Positions 12,226 through 25,164 are shown, counted from the first letter of the stretch. The stretch is DNA of 64,000 bases from Tetrahymena thermophila SB210 (GCF_000189635.1 NW_002476261.1:62001-126000), one strand, 5' to 3'. A program made the numbers and translations. Notes: a model not told the origin generated them from the sequence alone.

Positions 12226-13737
12226 TCATCTTCTGCCTCCTTTTTTGTCTTTTCCTCTTGAACTGCTTCTCTTCTTGTTCCTTTATTTTAATTATTTTAA
12301 TTTACATAAATTAAAATGCTTTATTTATATTTTTCTTACTTTCTACTAGATCCTGATCTATCACGAGATCTGTCTCTTCTTGATTTACCAGATGATCTAT
12401 CTCTTTCTCTATCTCTATCTTTTTCCCTTTTTCTATCTTTAGATTTGCTTTTAGATGATCTCTATTTATTTATTATTAAAATATTATTATTACATGAATT
12501 GTGAAATTAATAAATAACCTTCTTTTTCTCTTTTTCTTTGTCCAATCTTTTCAAAAGTTATTTTAAGCTTTCTTTTTTATTCTTCAAGCGAATAAGCTCA
12601 TCTCTTAGCAATTAGAAACCTATTTTTATAAAGTTGTATTTTATTGTAAATTAAAATTCAACTAATAAATTTTACCTTAGTGAATCTTTCCTTCTAAATG
12701 TGTTTAAGCTCTTTTATCCTTATCATTTGTAATTTTCCAAGCACCACAGATATCACAAACTTCTTTCTATGCAAGACCACTGTTTGAAGGATTGTTATCG
12801 TGACTGTTAATAAGTAAATCTCTTTGAATTCTATATTATTCAGCTTCATCAGAAAGCTTTTCAGCTTATTCGATTTCTCCCTAGTCACCTAGTTCTTTAC
12901 TCAATTCAATTTTTTGCTTAATTAAAGCTTCATACGAATCTATTCTATGATAAAATAATTTTTTTCAATATAAAGACTTGTTTTGTTAAAATAAATGAAT
13001 TTAAAATTAACTAAACATATTAAAAATAAATGTAATATTTGCAATAAACTTACTTGTCTTAGATTTCCTTTGGACGCTCGATATCAGAAGTATTTTTCTT
13101 TTCTGAAAATTATTTATTTTTCTAAACTTTATGATCGATATCGTCTATTTTCTTCTAAATATAATCTATGTTTTATTTATTTTTTAAATTAAAAAACACC
13201 ACACCATTTTTAACCTTTTAATTTAAATTTACAATAAAGTAACTATAAATTACCTATAACTTACTTAGTAATTGTATATTCGAATTCAGCTCTTTTCTCT
13301 TCAGAATCATCTTAAAATTAACGCTTAAAAAATTCATCATGTCTAGACTTGCAACTACATATTTAATACCAATTATTTATTAAGTTTTCAATATAAAAGT
13401 AATGTTTAAAATAGCTCAAATTTTTGGTAAATTTTATTTTTATAAATAATTTAATTGTTGAATGCTTTATTTTCTTACGGACCATCGTCATAGGGAGTGT
13501 TTGGGAAGATGTCTTTGTAGCAAATATCCTAACTAACTAAATAGAAAATGCATACCTGTTTGTTTAATTAATAAAATATTTAAAATCATAAAAATGAAAT
13601 AAAATAAATTATTTGCTTTGCAAAGTTAAAATTACTTCTTTATCACTGTAATGCTCCTTCTTTTTATTTCTTTCATTTTTAGAAAGATTTCTATCAACAC
13701 CAAAAAATTAATCTAAAAGTAGTTTTTATTGATCCAT
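12226..13737 (-). CDS. LUC7-like U1 snRNP splicing factor
   Basis: LUC7 family proteins sit in the U1 snRNP and help choose 5' splice sites, acting in the nucleus. The start MDQQKLLLDQFFGVDRN is at 13737, matching the usual LUC7 opening. Next come the first zinc-finger region (VCKYFL..CYKDIFPNTPYDDGPC..RHDEFFKRQF), a coiled coil (KIELSKELGDQGEIEQAEKL), and the second finger, a C2H2-like VCDICGAWKITNDKDKRAQTHLEGKIH. The C-terminus is an RS/RD/RE domain (RSSKSKSKDRKREKDRDRER, then SRRDRSRDRS), as in metazoan LUC7L. A final small exon after the intron at about 12255-12330 ends in GKDKKGGRR and TGA at 12226. Several AT-rich introns interrupt it. The family call is firm; which LUC7 paralogue it is cannot be said. 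Confidence 0.9.
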
Positions 13738-14812
13738 TTTTTTTATCTTTTTAACTATTTTATCTTTGATAAAGATTTTTTTCTAAATTAATAATTTATA
13801 AATTTTAGTAAAGCTTAATATTTCTTAAACAATTAATTTCAAAATTCTTTGTTTTTGCATTCATTCAAAAGATTTCTGGCTTTAAATTCTAGATTATAAT
13901 CTTTTGTTTCTATTTGCTATAAAAAAACTATTAAAACATATTTTTTATTTGTATTATTTCTTTATTATTGCTCCAAGATGTGAATCCGTTCTTAAGTTCG
14001 AACATAATCTTTGTTGTAATCAAACATTAGAAAAAAACTAAGCATCGTTGCAAAATATTTTTACAATAATTTATAAAATTCTTTTTTGTTGATCTCCTTT
14101 ATCTTTCTTTACCCACTTGAAAAACGATTTTAATTATTAATTCAATATCTGTCTAAAGTATTTATTTTATTTTTTTTTGATAATAAATAATCCTAAAAAA
14201 AATAGTTTAAAATATCAACAATTTATTTTATTAAATTCTCTTATTAAATTTCTTTTACTTAAAAATAGATATAAAATATAATTTAAAATTAAAACTGCAA
14301 AATATTTTTGTTGCTATTTATAAATTTCATCTTGGTATTCATTATCAAAATAACTTTTAATTATTTAATAAATGACTGGCTTCAAAGTTTATTTATTTTT
14401 CATAATAAACTATTCCTTAAAAAAAAAAGTCTAAAATATAAATAATTTAATTTATTAAATCACTTATTAAATAATTTAAAAATAATGTTCTATTTAGTTA
14501 ATTATAAAGGTTAGTTTTGATTGAAAGTAAAAAAACACAAAAAGTCAAATGGTGAATTTTTAACTTTACTTCGATTAGATAATTAAATATATTATAAAAT
14601 AATTTATTAAAATTTTAAAAAAGATAGGTTAGAATTTATATTATTTGAACGCTAGCATAAATTGATAGTCCAAGTTTTAAGAAGATTTAATTTAAAATAT
14701 AAGTAATTAAAAAATTAAATTGTATTAATAAAATCTTACACAATTTTTAGTATTTATTTGATAGCAAATTAAAAGATTATTCATTTATTTATTCAGCAAC
14801 TATAGAAAGCTA
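13738..14812. promoter_or_regulatory. Divergent intergenic region (shared promoter span)
   Basis: Lies between the starts of the LUC7-like gene (-) and the Dpy-30-like gene (+), so promoters for both should be here. No specific motif was identified. It contains an imperfect direct repeat, listed separately. Confidence 0.45.
14150..14480. repeat. Imperfect direct repeat pair, about 85 bp each
   Basis: Copies at about 14156-14240 and 14386-14472 share the order ttattt..ataataaa..attcct/atcct, poly-A, agt(t/c)(t/a)aaaatat, caattta/aattta, ttattaaat, cttattaaat. Divergence is about a quarter of positions by eye, so low complexity may explain part of it. Confidence 0.35.
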
Positions 14813-15780
14813 ATGTCTAAAGAAATTGAAAAGCTTATAAATTAATAGGCGAAAAGATAAAATCTTCCTATATAATATTTAAGAGATAAGATATATCCTG
14901 AATTATATCAGGCTTTGGTTTAGGTAATGCCTTTAATATTTTATTTATTAAGTATTAGATAGTTCGTTTAGTATTGTAATAATAATCAATCCTATTTAAA
15001 TAAAGCTTATTGACCATATTATTAAAACTGATGAAATAAGGAAACATTAGGAAAGGCTAAAGAGAAAAAAAGTTTTTGATAAACTAGAATAAAAGAAAGT
15101 AGAAAAGGAAAAGTTGAAAGCAGATTTAGGTAAATACATTTTCGATTATTAATAAAATAACTTCTCAATAATGCAAGAGCTATAAAATGAGAGTTATGGT
15201 TTTAAACTCTTTAATATAATAACCAAGCGATTTACAAAATTAAGTAATAATTCAATCAATCTAAATTAAAGGTAGTGATTATGTTAGTAGTGAAGACGAT
15301 AGCTTGGATTTTGAAGATTTAGGATTAGAAAAAGAAGAATTAGAGAAAATTTTAAACGAAAGAAAAAAGGCAAAGGAAGATTAAGATGGTGATGATAAAT
15401 AAGAAGATGGAGAAGACTCAGAGTCTTACAATAAATCCAAGAATAATATATAGTCTGATTCATAAGATTTAAATGGTGATAAATAAAAAGATAAAGGCAA
15501 TAAAGAGAATTTGGTTTTAATAGAAGAAAATGAAGAAAAAGATGTAACTTAATCACTTCTTAATTTAAAAAAAACTTTTTCAAATATAAATATTTAAAAA
15601 CAAACTAAAGCATTTATTATAACTTAAATCTATTACTAAAAGGAAGAAAATGAAAAAGATATAACAGCTGAAAGGGAAAAAATTACAAAAGAGCTCAAAC
15701 AATAAAGAGAGGATTTAGGATTTAATCCACTAAAATTTTTAGCAGAAAAGTTAAAAGAAATTCATAGTTAATAAAATTGA
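14813..15780 (+). CDS. Acidic protein with Dpy-30/IQCK-like terminal motifs
   Basis: Three exons (14813-14923, 15006-15129, 15272-15780) total 248 codons (247 aa), all in frame. The N-terminus reads LPIQYLRDKIYPELYQALVQ and LIDHII, and the C-terminus reads GFNPLKFLAEKLKEI. The order YL..IYP.L..AL and then NP..FLAE.L resembles Dpy-30/RIIa-like docking motifs and proteins such as IQCK. Here the two halves are separated by a charged linker: a K/R/E coiled coil (KRKKVFDKLEQKKVEKEKLK), then a D/E/Q-rich acidic stretch, then a second helical part. In that family the motif dimerises and docks on amphipathic helices, often in ciliary complexes. That the gene is real is well supported; the family assignment is inference from motif order alone. 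Confidence 0.82.
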
Positions 15781-16641
15781 TAAAAATAAATTAATAAATA
15801 AATATCTTAAACAAAACATTTTTTTATATTTCATTCGTAATAGATTTAAAATCAATATTTTAATTAAATAAATCATTGAATTTTAAAAATTTAATTTTAA
15901 ATAATTCTAAATACAATTTTTAATCATGAAATATATTTTCTGAGATATTTTTATTATTCTGAAAAAATTAACAAGACTATGAATACATTTAATTGCTTAT
16001 ATTAGTAAATTTTAAATACAACTTCATTTTTAAAAATAAAAGTTAAACAAAATTTTTAATATAATTTTAAATTTAAAAATAATAAAATTAAGAAAAAAAT
16101 ATTTTAATTTATTTATTTTTTATTAAATTTAATTTCTTAATCTGGCTGGATTTTATTTGAGTTAATATTGAAATTGAATATCTAAAAATTAATATTGATA
16201 GAGAATATTAAAAAATAAGTTTTTGTATATAAATAGTTAAATGAAACTTATTAAAGGTTTAACTATAAAATCGAATGAAACACATACGTACATCTTTAAA
16301 CTAAATAGAAATAAATTTTAATTGATAAATATTTCGAATTATTTAGAAAAATAAAAAAAACTGATTAAAATGTTTGGGTTATTAATTAAAATTAAAATAT
16401 TTTTTACTTAAATAAAAGAAAGGATTCTTTCTTTAAATAAAAAAATAATTAGAATAATTTAAAATAAAGTAATATAAAAAAAAAAAATTAGAAATTTATA
16501 AAAAATTTGAATAAAATAATAATTTATTGATAAATTAAAGAATTTTTATGCTATTATAATTAATTAATTAATGAAGGAAAAATATTTAACTTAAATTTTT
16601 AACTAATCAATATGAAATGAAAATATTTTTCAACTAATTTA
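15781..16641. other. Convergent intergenic region, nothing seen
   Basis: 3' flanks of the Dpy-30-like gene (+) and CFAP36 (-). Almost pure A/T with no coding-like stretch or structured repeat noticed. Confidence 0.6.
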
Positions 16642-18613
16642 TCACATATTTTGTTTAATTTTGCTAATAAGGTTTTGTCTCTTTTATAATTCTTGTTGAG
16701 ATAAATTTTCAGTATTAGCAGGTTAATTCTCTGTTAATAAAACGCTTTATTGAGAAGAAATAGCCTTCTTAGTTTCTTCCTATTATTTAAATTATAAATT
16801 TTCTAAATACTTTTTATTGAATTAATGAATTAATTAATTACACCGCCTTCCTTGTAGTCTTTGAGTTCTTACTCTCTTTGTTGTTATTTCTTCTTACGTA
16901 AAAGTTCTCTTTGAGCCAACAAACGTTTCTTTCTTTCTTCTAATGATTCTTCCTTTTCTCCTTCTTCTTCTTACTTTTCAGGAACCTATTGGCTTTTAAG
17001 TTTTTCTTCTACTGCCTTATAATTGTCTAATTGTTGCAATAAGGTAGCTCTATCAGCTAATAAATCGTCAATAGGCTTTTCATATTTCTTATTTACTAAA
17101 GGAGGTAAATTTGAAGGAGCCTTAAGGACAGGTAATTTATTCAAAGGCTTGAATTAAGGTTCTTGTTACTTAACTTCTTCAACTTCAGGTTCCTTTTCTT
17201 AAGGTTTAGGGGCTTCTTTTGGCTTATCCTATTTGACAGGAGATACTTCTTTTTTGTTTTATTGAACTTGTTCAACTTTTTGAGGAGCTTATTCAACATG
17301 AGTTTAAGGCTAATATTATATCATTAATTAATTAATTAATTTTTTGTAATCGCTTTTCTAAAATTTATTTACTAATTAGAAATCGGTAACTTTTGATTAA
17401 TCGGGAACAGGAGTTTGTTCTTACTATTATTTTTGTATTTGGCTTCTTGTTTAAGCTTCCTTTTCGTATGTTATTTTTGACATTTCTAATACCTTTTTTA
17501 ATTCCTCATCTTCAACATCATGAAGCTTTTTGATTTCTTCTTCAGCAGCTAAGCTCATTTATATAGCGTGCTCAATTTCCTAAAGTTTAATAAATACAAA
17601 ATTTTCATCATATTCTAAAATTTTATCAAATTTAAGTAAAAAATCGCTTATTTAAAATAAATTTTAATAAGTTTTATGTTGAAAAAAAATTGTTTAGGTT
17701 ATTCTTAAAAAATATTTATCAATGTATAAAAGAAGATTCTATTTTAAACTATTTTATTAAAGCTTTTATAACAATAATATTACTGCACGTTCAGCTTCCA
17801 TAGAAGCTAGCTTCAATTTTTCTTCGTCTTCTGGAACAGGCTCTTCTTATTCGTTTTTCATCATTTCCTTTAGAGCTTCTAGTTCTAATTCTTTGTTTCT
17901 CTTGACCATGAGCTTCTTAAAAACTAAGAAATTGTCGACGATAAGGAGTTATTCAAATACTTTTTTATGATGAGGACTCTTTAAACCTATTTCGATGTAT
18001 TATAATAACTTTTGTTCATCAATACCGATTTCTGCCATCAAAGTTTCAATCATTCCTTCAATTAACTTTTTGAATTTCTATTTTTTTAAGATATTTAAAT
18101 TAAAGCACGAATTATTATTAAACTTAGGCTAAAATGGGAATTCTTTCATAATTGTGAAGAAATCTTACGTTGTGAATTTCAGTGTAGCTATATTTATTTA
18201 AAAAAAGAAGTATGTTAGGATATGTTTATTTTTTCTATAATTTTAAAACTTAATAAATGATTAAAAACTTACGAGAACTTATTTTCTTCTTCGTCATCAA
18301 AAACGATGCAATTTTCATCAAGAAACTCATAAATAGGAACCTTCCAAAGAGGTGAAGTCAAATACTAAAGGAGATATTCATAAATCCAAGACTTTAGTTG
18401 TTAATAGTTAAAAATATAAAAGGATATTCAATTTAAAACTGTATTTATTTTTACATCTTCTAATAATTGATCGGACTATTGAGTGTTATTGTGAGGCTTT
18501 GACTGTTTTTGTTAGGCCTACTACTTTTATGCTTATTACTATTGTGCATTTGCATTCTATTGCTATTATTAAGAATCAGTCTTTTTCTTACCAAATAACC
18601 ACCCGAAAACCAT
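16642..18613 (-). CDS. CFAP36: Cilia- and flagella-associated protein 36 (CCDC104)
   Basis: CFAP36 carries a BART-like domain that, in animals, binds ARL3-GTP at cilia. The start MVFGWLFGKKKTDS at 18613 is followed by a Q/N-rich linker. The BART-like domain begins SWIYEYLLQYLTSPLWKVPI, then YEFLDENCIVFDDEEENKF, YTEIHN, KFKKLIEGMIETLMAEIGI and VDNFLVFKKLMVKRNKELE. These match the family's WxxPxxxFxxxxCxxFDxEEENKxxYxxIH order and its DF..FK..MV.KN.EL segment. The C-terminal half is a charged coiled coil (RKKRLLAQRELLRKKK) ending KRQNLISKIKQNM with TGA at 16642. One exon is only 19 nt (18169-18187) and encodes the YTEIHN part. Short introns near 17330-17400 and 17580-17790 split the E-rich tail. 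The family call is strong. Confidence 0.92.
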
Positions 18614-20267
18614 TTTATATTCTTCAGCTATTACTTGTTTTACCTATATCTTTTGAATCAGAAGAATTTTTTTCTTTCTTTTAATTATAAATCAACTTTA
18701 TCAGTCACCTTACTATTTATATTCACTAAATTCAAGAAAAGAAACAAACACTTTTTATTTTTATTATTAGAAATGACAAAATATATCTTTAATTTTTTTG
18801 TTTGTTTGCTTGATTGATTGCTTGCTCGTCAATTCAGAATAGTTAGTTTTTATTTATTATCTATACTTTTTCTGCGAATATCATTTATTATTTAGAACTA
18901 ATAAATTTATGGTTATCCTTAAAAAAATATTATTACGTTGAAACGTAATATTTTTATCCAGAAAATTATTCAATAAAATATGATGATATCTATCTATCAT
19001 GAAATAATAAATCAGTGTTGGTGATATATAAGCTTTGGTTGGAGAATAACAAATATATCAATCAATTCATATCTTAAAAGCTTTTGGTAAAAATAAAATT
19101 TTAATAAATATCAAAAAAAAACCTTACTTCCTACTAAATATTTTTTAATATTAATCATTTATTTTTTATTAAGATATTTAAGTGATGCAAATACCATTAA
19201 AATATCTTCTTAGACTACATAAGTATCAATTGCACAAAATGCAAAAATGCAATACTAAATGAAATTAAATGAATCACAATGAATAAAGTTAAAATAAATG
19301 CTAAATGTTACTTAAACAAATTTTTTTAATTTTTAATTTTTTTTCTTATAAATATTGTAGTTAAATTGTACTAGTAGTAACAAAGTATTACTAATGACTC
19401 AAAATATTACTTATATATTGCTTTTCATACTATTTACCGTAAACTTTCATGTACTACCATTCTGATTTTATATACCCACATTAAAACTTAAGCACATTAA
19501 TTTGATTTTATTAAAAATTTATTTATTTAAAATAGGTACTATGAATCTAATAAAATTAAAGTATTTATTTTGTAATCAGTTTGAAAATAGAAAAATTTGA
19601 TAGATTTTTACATTAATTATAAAAAAATAATTAAATAATGATGTCTTTTAAAAAAATTTATTCAGAAAAATCTTAATTTATCAGCTTTTTTAAAATATAA
19701 AATAGCACATTATTATTAATTTATTTTTTTTATTGGTTTAAAAGCTGAAATCAACTAAAAAATATTGTATTTAATTTTTTTTAATTAACTTAGATTCATT
19801 TTTACTGATTTCTTGAATATTTTTTTATTCAAAATAAACTAAAGCTGTTTTATTTTGCTGAATAATTCAAACATTAAAATAGGGATCCTATTTATTTTAA
19901 AAAATCTAAAATCGTAAATTGCCATTAAGAACTTATATAATTGTAATTTTTTGAGCCTCTTTGCAATTTTTATTTGAATTAATGATATATCATATTTTAA
20001 AAATTAATATAAATAAAATCATATTGCCTAATCTTATTTTAGAGCTTAGATTAATATATATATAATAAATACCTAAACTAGAAAAATTGTTTATTAAGAT
20101 TGCTAAATTAATTAATTAATTAGAATTTTTAAGTATAGTATTAGAGTTAATATGTAAATAATTTATTTAATAATTTAGTTAATTAATTAATTAAGCCTAA
20201 TTTTTAAAATATTTTCAGATTTTAATTAAAAATAAATATCAATGTATGTGAGTAAGTAAGTAAGATA
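18614..20267. other. Intergenic region with a hairpin
   Basis: Between the CFAP36 start and the Rab 3' end. AT-rich, with no gene recognised. One near-perfect hairpin is listed separately. Short taattaattaatta tracts lie near 20105-20120 and 20178-20195. Confidence 0.5.
18923..18955. repeat. Short inverted repeat (hairpin)
   Basis: aaatattattacgtt and aacgtaatattttt are reverse complements apart from a 3-nt bulge, around a 2-nt loop (ga). It sits upstream of CFAP36. It could be a transcript structure or chance in AT-rich DNA. Confidence 0.5.
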
Positions 20268-21513
20268 TCAGCATTGACAATAAGATTACTATTCTTATTA
20301 ACTATCACCGCCATTATTTTCTATATCTTTTTTTTATTTTTACAATAAATTCTAATCTTTATTTTATTATTTATTTTTATAATCATTTAGTGGAGCAGTT
20401 TTCTTTGAACCAACTTTGATGCCACTACTCTATTTAAAATAAATCAATTCATTATTTACATTAGCTATCAAAAAGAAATACTTACTTCATTTGTGAAGTC
20501 AATTAGATTTTACTGTATTTTACTTAAAATTTCTTAGGCCATAATGTTAAAAATTTTATTCACATTATCACCGCTTTTTGCAGAAACTTCAACATAATTA
20601 AAACCTTATTATTCTGCAAATTCTGATGCTTCCTGTTAAGATACTTCTCTCCTGTAATTTAAAAAAATAATGTTTTATTTTATTTTAATTAGCATAAAAT
20701 CTTTAATAAGCTGATTTAAAGGAGAAAATAAATATATCAATCAGACTGTTTGTTTAGTATTTAATTTTAAATAATCAGGAATACAATTGAATATATTCTG
20801 AAATATTCAACAACTAATTTGCCTTAATTCAATCCATAACTAAAATTAATTTATTACTGCAACATTTAATCAAACTTATTTCCCACTATTAACACAAAAG
20901 TTTCTTCCTTTCCTTATTCTTTTATATCATGCAACCACTTGGGTAAATTATCAAAAGAACTTCTTTTTGTAATGTCAAAAACAACTACAGCACCTATTGC
21001 ACTTTTATTAAAATTAAATATGTAGGTAATATTTTATTTAGATAAGAATACCCTTTATAATAGGAGCGTGTAATTGATCTAAATGACTCCTATCCTGCCT
21101 TTAAATATTTTGAAATTTTTGTAAGCTTAGTTGAAATTTTGAATGAAAGAAAGAATGCTTAAACTTAATTTTACTGTATCCCAAATCTAAATCTTTATAG
21201 CTAAATTGGCAACATCTATAATTTTAGAACCAAATTCTACTCCAATAGTTGCATCATAATCTTCCCTAAATCTATCATCTACAAATCTCAGTAACATGCA
21301 CGATTTTCCTACACCTTTTAATAATTTTTAATAAGTAAAAATCTGATTGATAGATAGATATATAATAAGTATTTCAGATGAATCTGTAACAATTAAATTG
21401 CTATTCACTTCTAACTATTATTGCTATATAATATGTAGCTATTTAATATATTTAATCTTAATACCTGTATCTCCTATCATAATAAATTTAAACAGATAAT
21501 CATATTGATTCAT
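20268..21513 (-). CDS. Rab-family small GTPase (Rab2/4/14-like)
   Basis: A membrane-traffic GTPase. The start at 21513 reads MNQYDYLFKFIMIGDTGVGK, with P-loop GDTGVGKS. Switch I is [31 protein letters not shown] spans an intron and holds the G3 motif and switch II. GAVVVFDITKRSSFDNLPKW is the Rab family region. G4 is NKFD (intact) and G5 is EVSAKSGDNV. The YLFKFI start and the REVS..EA..FAEQ segment point to the Rab2/4/14 group. The tail is longer than usual and Q/K/N-rich (NKQQNKDQNLLQKQKK), ending in CQC and TGA at 20268. CXC is a double-geranylgeranylation signal. About five short AT-rich introns are present. All nucleotide-binding motifs look functional. Confidence 0.92.
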
Positions 21514-22269
21514 TTCTTGGGATCTAACTATTTATATTTTTACTTACTTAATTATTAAGGTATTTTATTAATTTCTTATTTCTTATTCTAACTAGATAAA
21601 AATTTAGTTTAAGAATTTTTACAAAAATAAAGATAAGATAAATAGATTGATAGATAGATAGATAAATAGATAGATATTAGCACTCAAGAAGTAAAAAATT
21701 ATCTTCGTTTGAAATAGGAATTTATCTATACTCAAATTTTTTTTGAAGAATATTTTTAAGGATAGCCGATAATTAAATTACAAACAGAAAATTTACATGT
21801 TTCTCAAAGGTTTATTGACTATTTTCTGATCAGATTAAAATTAAAAAAAATAGTATAGAATTCGAACATATTTAGCAGTAATCAGTCAACTAAAAAATTA
21901 TGATAAGGTAGAGTAGAATAGGTAAATTCATTAATTTTTCTAATACAAAAAGATGAATTTAATATCTTAGAAAGAATAAAAATTACAAACAAAAATAAAA
22001 ACTTTTAAAAATTATAATTATTTAGAACAAAATAGAAAAAAATTTAATTAGTTAACAAGCATATAATATTTATTTATATATCGATCCAAAATAATTTTTA
22101 AATTAATTGATTGATTAAAATGAGTTGGTTAGTTAAATATTTTTAGTAAATGTCTTGAAATCAATTTTAACAATTTATTTTTACTTCAGATTATAGGTTT
22201 ATTTATAATTAATTATCTAGTTTGAAATATTTATAAAAAATATAATTTGTTGATATTCTAAATTAATAA
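21514..22269. other. Intergenic region with GATA simple repeat
   Basis: Between the Rab start and the 3' end of the zinc-finger gene. A gatagatagatagata tract lies at about 21643-21675. Otherwise A/T-rich with no gene seen. Confidence 0.55.
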
Positions 22270-25164
22270 TCATGAAAAATAACCATCCAAAAAATCTTTA
22301 TCATCTAATCCCATTAAAAGAGATTCTTCTTCTTCACCTATTGAAGATTGTTATTAGTTTGTATTGTTTTAGCTGCAAAATTCGTTTATATCTTCTAATG
22401 ATGATTAAACATTTATAGTAATTTCATTGAGAGATTCATTTTAAGTTTAATTTTATTCTCCTGTTTCAATCAAAGCTTTATTAAGGTCACAGTCTTAATT
22501 TTCATTTTAGTTACAATTTTAATTATTACTTTCCATTTTTTATTATTGATATTATTAATTTTGTTTTTCAAATTCTGGTTTAATTTCATTTATGATTAAA
22601 TTTAAGTTTAATTCTCTTTAATTTTAATGGGGATCTTCTTCGATCATTTCTTACACTTTTTCTTCAGGTTTTTCATCTGTTTCTGCTATTGATTCATCTA
22701 AAATGGTCTTATCATTATCTGAAGTTAGAATTTATTCATAGTCTTCTTTTAACTTTTTGTAAGGTTCTTCATTTAACTCTTCCAAAAAGCAAAATTCTTT
22801 AATTTTTGAACTTTTCTTCTTTGATTTGGCTGATATTACTGAAGATTTTATGACTGACTTCTTTTTGCTTTAAGGAGTTTATTTTTTTGAACCATTTACC
22901 TTATAACTCATTTCTTATTTTAAATTTTAATTCACCTTGTTTGATTTATGCTCCTATGAATCGAACTCTAATGAATCAGATGAAGAATTATCAGCATCAC
23001 AAGACTTATCAAGCTGATCTAAAATATATATGGAATCCTTTTATCTTCTTTCTAAATTTTAACTCTGATTCTATTTTGTATCAGAATCAGTAGATACATT
23101 TAATGTTATGTGATTTTAAGAGTTATTAAGGGAAATCTACAAATGGGTTTTATTTAAGTCTTCAATTTGATAATGGTTGATAGAAGAACCCTCATCTGAT
23201 GATGAACATGACGAAGAAGATATCTAAATAGATTGAGAATTAAATCCAATGTCATAAATATTTTTGTCATTAAGTTACTACTAGCTTTCTTCACTCACTT
23301 CTTAGCTACATATTTGTTCTTTTTTGCTATTAGCTTCTTGAGTATCTTCATCTTCTACAGGATATTAAGCAGCTTTCAGGTTTTCTATCTAATTTTTATG
23401 CCTTTCTTGCATTTTAAAGGCGTATTTACAGAGCTTATTTTGAGATTTTTTAGTAATCTCTAAAAGTTTAGATCTGTCAATATATTTATACATCTTGCAT
23501 GAATTACACATTGATGATTTACTATAGTTGATTGTCCTACAACACTTACAGACCCAAATAAAATCATTTAAAATTATTTATCTTTGTACACTAATAAATT
23601 CATCTTATGTAGGAGGGGGAGCTATTGTAGAATCAATATTCATAAGCTGCTTCTCAAATTAATCTAATTGCTAAGTGATTTCTGCATTTTAAGTATACTG
23701 ATACTTTGGCTTAACAACAAAGCATTTATTGCAAGTATTTCTATGTTAAAAATTGAGATTCCCGCATTGACAAAGCCAATCACCATCTCTAGCATATCTA
23801 GGAACCACAGTTCGGGTTTCGCTATATTCCAAAACACTTTGAACTGCTCCTTTGATAATCTATTTTGCGTTATTACGTTGATTCTAAATCATTTATTACT
23901 ACTACTAATAAGATTGTAAAGAATTAGGATGATAGTTATTGACATTATTGTTTTACAATAAAGTAGATAGATTATAATTATTCTTTTTTAAGTGATCTGC
24001 TGCTTTATCTTAAATAGCATAATACAATTTCTCAGTATATAAATCCAAATTAGCCATCAAATCTAAGTAATCCTCTCTCAGGCTTTTATTCGCATTGTTA
24101 TCTATTTTGAATTACTTCAAGTACTCAAAGGGAGAGCAATTATCCTATTCACTTATGTCAACCTAGTAATGCACTATATTACCTTTGTCCAATTTTGAAG
24201 TAGATTCTTCAAGCTAAATTTAAAGCTGCTAATTATAAAAATCTGTCTAAATAATATCATTTTTCTGCTCTAAATCAAGTAAGTAATTTTGATTAGAATT
24301 CTGATTCAGTATAGATGCCCAACTAGAATAGTTTCTATTCTTTTAATCTTCTTTATATTCATCAAGTTACTATTAAATTTAGTTATCTAATTCTTTAGTA
24401 CTACATTAAGTACTAGAGTTTAATAGGACACCAATTCCTCCACTATTTTTTCTAATACTCTGATTCAGTTAATTGGTACTCAAAGAACCTTCTGCTTAAT
24501 TGATACTTTAGAGAATCTTTAATGAAGATAGCTAATTCAAAGAAGAATTCCCAAACTAATTCTAATTTATCTGCTAAATCACAGTATTTTTTGGAGGTAA
24601 TCCTGGTTACGGAGGATAAGGAATTTTAGGAGGATTATTTTAAATTGTAGGAAATAAAGGATTCAATAAATTTAATTATGGAATACCATTATTCTGCACA
24701 TTGAAAAGGTTTAATTAATTACTTGCATTATCATTAGAGAATGCTTATAAGTTTTAATTTATCTGATAGTTCATGAATTTTTGAGGTACAGGCGGTTGAT
24801 TGATGGAATTTTAAAAATTGCTAAATTTATTATATCTCCAATTCTTTCTTCTTTACTAATCATTTTAGTATTGATGATTTGATTGCCATTTCTCTTATTA
24901 TTAAAACCTACTACTATTATTGTTATTATTATTTGAATTATGCTTGTAATTATATTAAGATTGAGATTCATTTTAGTAGTAATTATCACTTTTAATTCTT
25001 CTCACTTGTTCAGTATTTTAAAACTCCTCACCGGCACTAAAACTGGTGTTTGCACTTTGAGTCTTTTATATTTTATAATCCTAGACTTTTAAGTCAATAT
25101 GGACTTCATTTTTTAATTATTTTTAAGGCGATTAAGTAGGTTTAATATCTTCAGGATCAATCAT
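22270..25164 (-). CDS. Large low-complexity protein with two RanBP2-type zinc fingers
   Basis: A single uninterrupted frame of 964 aa from MIDPEDIKPTQSP (25164) to TGA (22270); I saw no introns. The N-terminal half is N/Q-rich with proline patches (PPKIPYPPQPGLPPKN). Two zinc fingers sit mid-protein. Finger 1, near W463, is GDWLCQCGNLNFQHRNTCNK, then C. Finger 2, near W537, is WVCKCCRTINYSKSSMCNSC. Both follow the RanBP2 plan W-x-C..C-x10-C-x2-C, which in known members binds single-stranded RNA, ubiquitin or Ran. Finger 1 has one residue, not two to four, between its first cysteines. After the fingers come K-rich, then S/E-rich acidic regions (SSSSCSSSDEGSS, NQKQTPQSKKKS-type basic patches), ending LMGLDDKDFLDGYFS. 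An RNA-binding role is inferred from the fingers; no orthologue is recognised. Confidence 0.85.

Noticed and set aside
12316-12504. Frame on + with repeated SLSLSL
   Set aside because: It is the complement of the RS/RD/RE-rich domain of the LUC7-like gene on -.
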